From positions 1-10,824 of the forward strand of contig JAJXUS010000028.1 of NCBI GenBank assembly GCA_021782675.1: a DNA stretch of 10,824 nt, read 5' to 3'. Below, piece after piece: positions 9,015 through 10,824 of the stretch. Every line of letters begins with the position of its first letter. Positions within the stretch are counted from its first letter, which is position 1. The position numbers and the translations under genes are program-made. Source of the DNA: Acidobacteriota bacterium. GTDB lineage: Bacteria; Acidobacteriota; Terriglobia; Terriglobales; Acidobacteriaceae. The notes under the pieces were generated by a model. The model ran no database searches, was not told where the DNA came from, and saw nothing but the letters and a program-made list of their open reading frames with translations.

Positions 9015-9093
9015 GTCATTCTGAGCGAAGCGAAGAATCCTGGTATTGGCTTTTTGCTGCAATACAGAGATCCTTCGCTACGCTCAGGACGAC
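9015..9093. repeat. Imperfect palindromic repeat (REP/MITE-like) between convergent genes
   Basis: The left arm 9015-9040 (core CTGAGCGAAGCGAAG) and right arm 9068-9093 (core CTTCGCTACGCTCAG) are inverted copies, matching at 21 of 26 positions around a 27-base spacer that includes a T5. From memory, the GTCATTCTGAGCGAAGCGAAGAATC unit recurs as a dispersed palindromic repeat in Acidobacteriota and some other phyla. Copy number here was not checked. It fills most of the 164-base gap between the regulator and era and, as RNA, would fold into a long hairpin on either strand, so it may serve as transcript end or mRNA stabiliser. No transposase is present. Confidence 0.75.
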
Positions 9094-9136
9094 ATTCGGG
9101 GGTGCACCTGCGCTTCATCCCAACGAGAAAAATGCT

Positions 9137-10156
9137 CTAGGATTCTTCTTCCGTGCGCCGTGCCAGGGCTTCCATCTGGTTACGCCAGTCGAGCGAGTCG
9201 AGAAATGTCTTCGATCCACGCCACTCATCCGCCACCTTTACAAACAGCTCAAGATGCACGCGTGTGCCGAGCATGGCTTCAATCTGGTGGCGCGCGCCCG
9301 TGCCAATGCGCTTGAGCATCGTTCCGCCCTTGCCGATCAGGATGGCTTTCTGGCCCGGCCGCTCGCAGTAGATGGCCGCGGCGATGCGGGTGAGCGGAAG
9401 CGCCTTTGATTTGCCGCCGGCGGGCCGCTCGGCCGGTTCCTCAAACTGCTCGATCACGACCGCAGTGGCGTATGGAACCTCTTCACCGGTGCAGTTCAGG
9501 ATGTTTTCGCGGATGATCTCGGCCGCCAGAAAGCGCTCAGGCTGATCCGTGAACTGCCCCTTCGGAAAGATGCGCTTTCCCTCCGGCAGGCGATCGACCA
9601 CGGCCGCCAGTAGCCGCTCCAGACCGTCGCCGCTTCGGGCAGAGATCGGAAGCACTGCGGCATATTCCCGCAGGCCGCTGTAACGGGCGATCAGCGGCAG
9701 CAGGTCTTCTTTCTTCTCGAGCGCGTCGATCTTGTTGAGTACCAGAAAAACTGGACAGTCCAGCTTGGCCAGCATCTGCAGAACGAGCGTGTCTTCGCGC
9801 TCCGGCTGCCGCCCCTCGGCGTCGGCGGCTACCTCCGGCCGAAACGGCCGTGTGACATCGATGACATGCAGCACCGCGTCGCGCTCATCGAGCGCATCGT
9901 AAATTGCCTGCAGCATGCGCTTATCGAGCAGCGTCGAGGGCTTGTGCACGCCGGGCGTATCGACCAGGACGATCTGCGCCGCCGGATGCTTGCCTTTTAC
10001 GGCATCGACATCCAGAACGCCGAGGATGCGATTGCGCGTGGTCTGCGGCTTGCGCGTGACGATGGCGACTTTTTCGCCGACGAGCGCGTTGATGAGGGTG
10101 GACTTGCCCGCATTGGGCAGACCGATGATGGAGACGAACCCGGAGCGAAAGGCCAT
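9137..10156 (-). CDS. era: GTPase Era (30S ribosomal subunit assembly)
   Basis: Era is a GTPase that binds the 3' end of 16S rRNA and takes part in 30S subunit maturation. The product shows G1 GLPNAGKS (12-19), a G2 region KPQTTRNR (36-43), G3 DTPG (66-69), G4 NKID (141-144) and G5 SAR (172-174). A type-2 KH RNA-binding domain follows, with IGKGG at 274-278. At 339 residues it is longer than the E. coli protein (about 301). The extra residues lie in apparent loops near 50-59, 104-124 and 239-256, the last rich in Pro, Gly and Lys. G1 has Leu and Ala where GRPNVGKS is common. ATG 10154-10156 is preceded by AGGA at four bases. A five-base hairpin overlaps this ribosome site. Apt lies upstream on the same strand, behind a hairpin. 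Confidence 0.98.
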   Translation of the reverse strand: MAFRSGFVSIIGLPNAGKSTLINALVGEKVAIVTRKPQTTRNRILGVLDVDAVKGKHPAAQIVLVDTPGVHKPSTLLDKRMLQAIYDALDERDAVLHVIDVTRPFRPEVAADAEGRQPEREDTLVLQMLAKLDCPVFLVLNKIDALEKKEDLLPLIARYSGLREYAAVLPISARSGDGLERLLAAVVDRLPEGKRIFPKGQFTDQPERFLAAEIIRENILNCTGEEVPYATAVVIEQFEEPAERPAGGKSKALPLTRIAAAIYCERPGQKAILIGKGGTMLKRIGTGARHQIEAMLGTRVHLELFVKVADEWRGSKTFLDSLDWRNQMEALARRTEEES

Positions 10157-10157
10157 A

Positions 10158-10174
10158 CCTTCCTAGTATGAAGG
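10158..10174 (-). promoter_or_regulatory. era: Small hairpin overlapping the era ribosome site
   Basis: In the minus-strand transcript CCTTC and GAAGG pair around a seven-base loop, and the second arm covers the AGGA/AAGG that precedes the era ATG. This could partly hide the ribosome site. With only five base pairs it may be chance. Confidence 0.2.
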
Positions 10175-10227
10175 AGGGATGAACGCTTGAGGAATCGGCA
10201 GGTGACCCGCGGTTGTGCTTGAAAGGC

Positions 10228-10254
10228 TAGAGGGGCTTCGCTGGAGCCCCTCTA
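10228..10254 (-). terminator. Hairpin after apt, probable terminator or intercistronic stem
   Basis: TAGAGGGGCT (10228-10237) and AGCCCCTCTA (10245-10254) form a perfect ten-base stem with a seven-base loop, 23 bases after the apt stop on the minus strand. The bases following on that strand (GCCTTTCAAG) make only a weak U-tract. It may therefore be an inefficient terminator, or an RNA-stabilising stem between apt and era. Confidence 0.55.
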
Positions 10255-10277
10255 CAGGGAACGACTGAGAAACGGCG

Positions 10278-10790
10278 CTACTCGTCGTAGTGCAGCAGGC
10301 TGAAGACGTCGAGCCCCTCGAAGCGCTCGCGGCCCTTCAGAAAATCCAGCTCCAGGGCAAAGGCCAGGCCGGCGATATCTCCGCCCAACTGGCGCACCAG
10401 CTTCACCGTCGCTTCCATGGTGCCGCCGGTCGCCAGCAGGTCATCCACGATCACAACGCGCTGACCGCTCTCAACAGCATCCAGATGGATTTCGAGTGAG
10501 TCCGAGCCATATTCCAGATCGTAAGTAACGCGCGCCGTTTTGGCGGGCAGCTTTTTCGGCTTGCGGACCGGAATAAAGCCGGCATTCAGCCGGTAGGCCA
10601 GCGCCGGCCCGAAGATAAATCCGCGCGCTTCAATGCCGAGCACCAGATCGATGTTCTTCTCAAAGTAATGCGCGGCCAGCGCATCGATCATCATGGCAAA
10701 GCCGGACTTGTCTTTGAGCAGGGTGGTGATGTCGTAGAAAAGGATGCCGGGTTTTGGAAAATCGGGGACGGTGCGGATCAGCTTCTTCAG
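10278..10790 (-). CDS. apt: Adenine phosphoribosyltransferase, probable CTG start
   Basis: Apt converts adenine and PRPP to AMP and pyrophosphate in cytoplasmic purine salvage. Reading back from the TAG stop, the frame holds the family's N-terminal motif [18 protein letters not shown] (residues 8-25), ARGF (55-58) and the PRPP loop [13 protein letters not shown] (112-124). Its length of 170 residues from CTG 10788-10790 is normal for the family. The first ATG in frame (10692-10694) would remove 32 residues including the conserved PDFPKPG segment, so it is unlikely to be the start. Between that segment and an in-frame TAG (10794-10796) there is no ATG, GTG or TTG. CTG is the best remaining candidate. 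No Shine-Dalgarno sequence precedes it. A sequencing error or start-codon loss are alternatives. Confidence 0.93.
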   Translation of the reverse strand: MKKLIRTVPDFPKPGILFYDITTLLKDKSGFAMMIDALAAHYFEKNIDLVLGIEARGFIFGPALAYRLNAGFIPVRKPKKLPAKTARVTYDLEYGSDSLEIHLDAVESGQRVVIVDDLLATGGTMEATVKLVRQLGGDIAGLAFALELDFLKGRERFEGLDVFSLLHYDE

Positions 10791-10802
10791 GGGCTAACAA
10801 TC

Positions 10803-10808
10803 AATATA
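10803..10808 (-). promoter_or_regulatory. apt: Candidate -10 box before apt, implying a very short leader
   Basis: TATATT on the minus strand ends 12 bases before the putative CTG start. A promoter here would begin transcription about six bases before that codon. Any -35 box would fall at or beyond the right edge, so the promoter cannot be confirmed. Confidence 0.3.
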
Positions 10809-10824
10809 CCGTTCAGACCTTCGC

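Overview
The window is a GC-rich chromosomal segment with eight protein-coding genes, one cut at its start signal by the right edge. Gene content, protein sequence style and a palindromic repeat (GTCATTCTGAGCGAAGCGAAG type) suggest a soil-type Acidobacteriota of the Terriglobia/Acidobacteriaceae group. This placement is from recall and was not tested by search. I see no phage, plasmid, transposase, CRISPR array, tRNA or rRNA.

Layout. At the left edge mreB (5-1069, minus) encodes the actin-like cell-shape protein and reads out of the window, where mreC, mreD and similar genes usually follow. A 374-base gap separates it from a rightward pair: an NAD(P)-dependent aldehyde dehydrogenase (1444-2973, GTG start) and alanine dehydrogenase ald (3053-4168). 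The pair ends at a strong terminator that works in both directions (4184-4220). From the other side the same terminator serves a leftward gene for a BON-domain lipoprotein with a proline-rich linker and a glycine zipper (4233-5207).

Divergent from the lipoprotein, across about 150 bases, lies a two-component operon. An NtrY-type membrane histidine kinase (5362-7620) overlaps by four bases (ATGA) an NtrX-type response regulator (7617-8972). Its sigma-54 contact loop reads GALPGG instead of GAFTGA. The regulator converges with era (9137-10156, minus), and an imperfect palindromic repeat (9015-9093) fills the gap between them. Last come a 27-base hairpin and apt, adenine phosphoribosyltransferase (10278-10790, minus). 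The apt reading frame has no ATG, GTG or TTG before its conserved N-terminus and appears to start at CTG.

How the genes work together. The clear functional unit is the kinase-regulator pair. The aldehyde and alanine dehydrogenases could form a small catabolic unit linked to NADH and pyruvate, but no shared substrate can be read from the sequence. mreB, era and apt are housekeeping genes. No wholly new system is evident. The best leads are the altered GAFTGA loop, the unusual apt start, the palindromic repeat and the composite BON lipoprotein.
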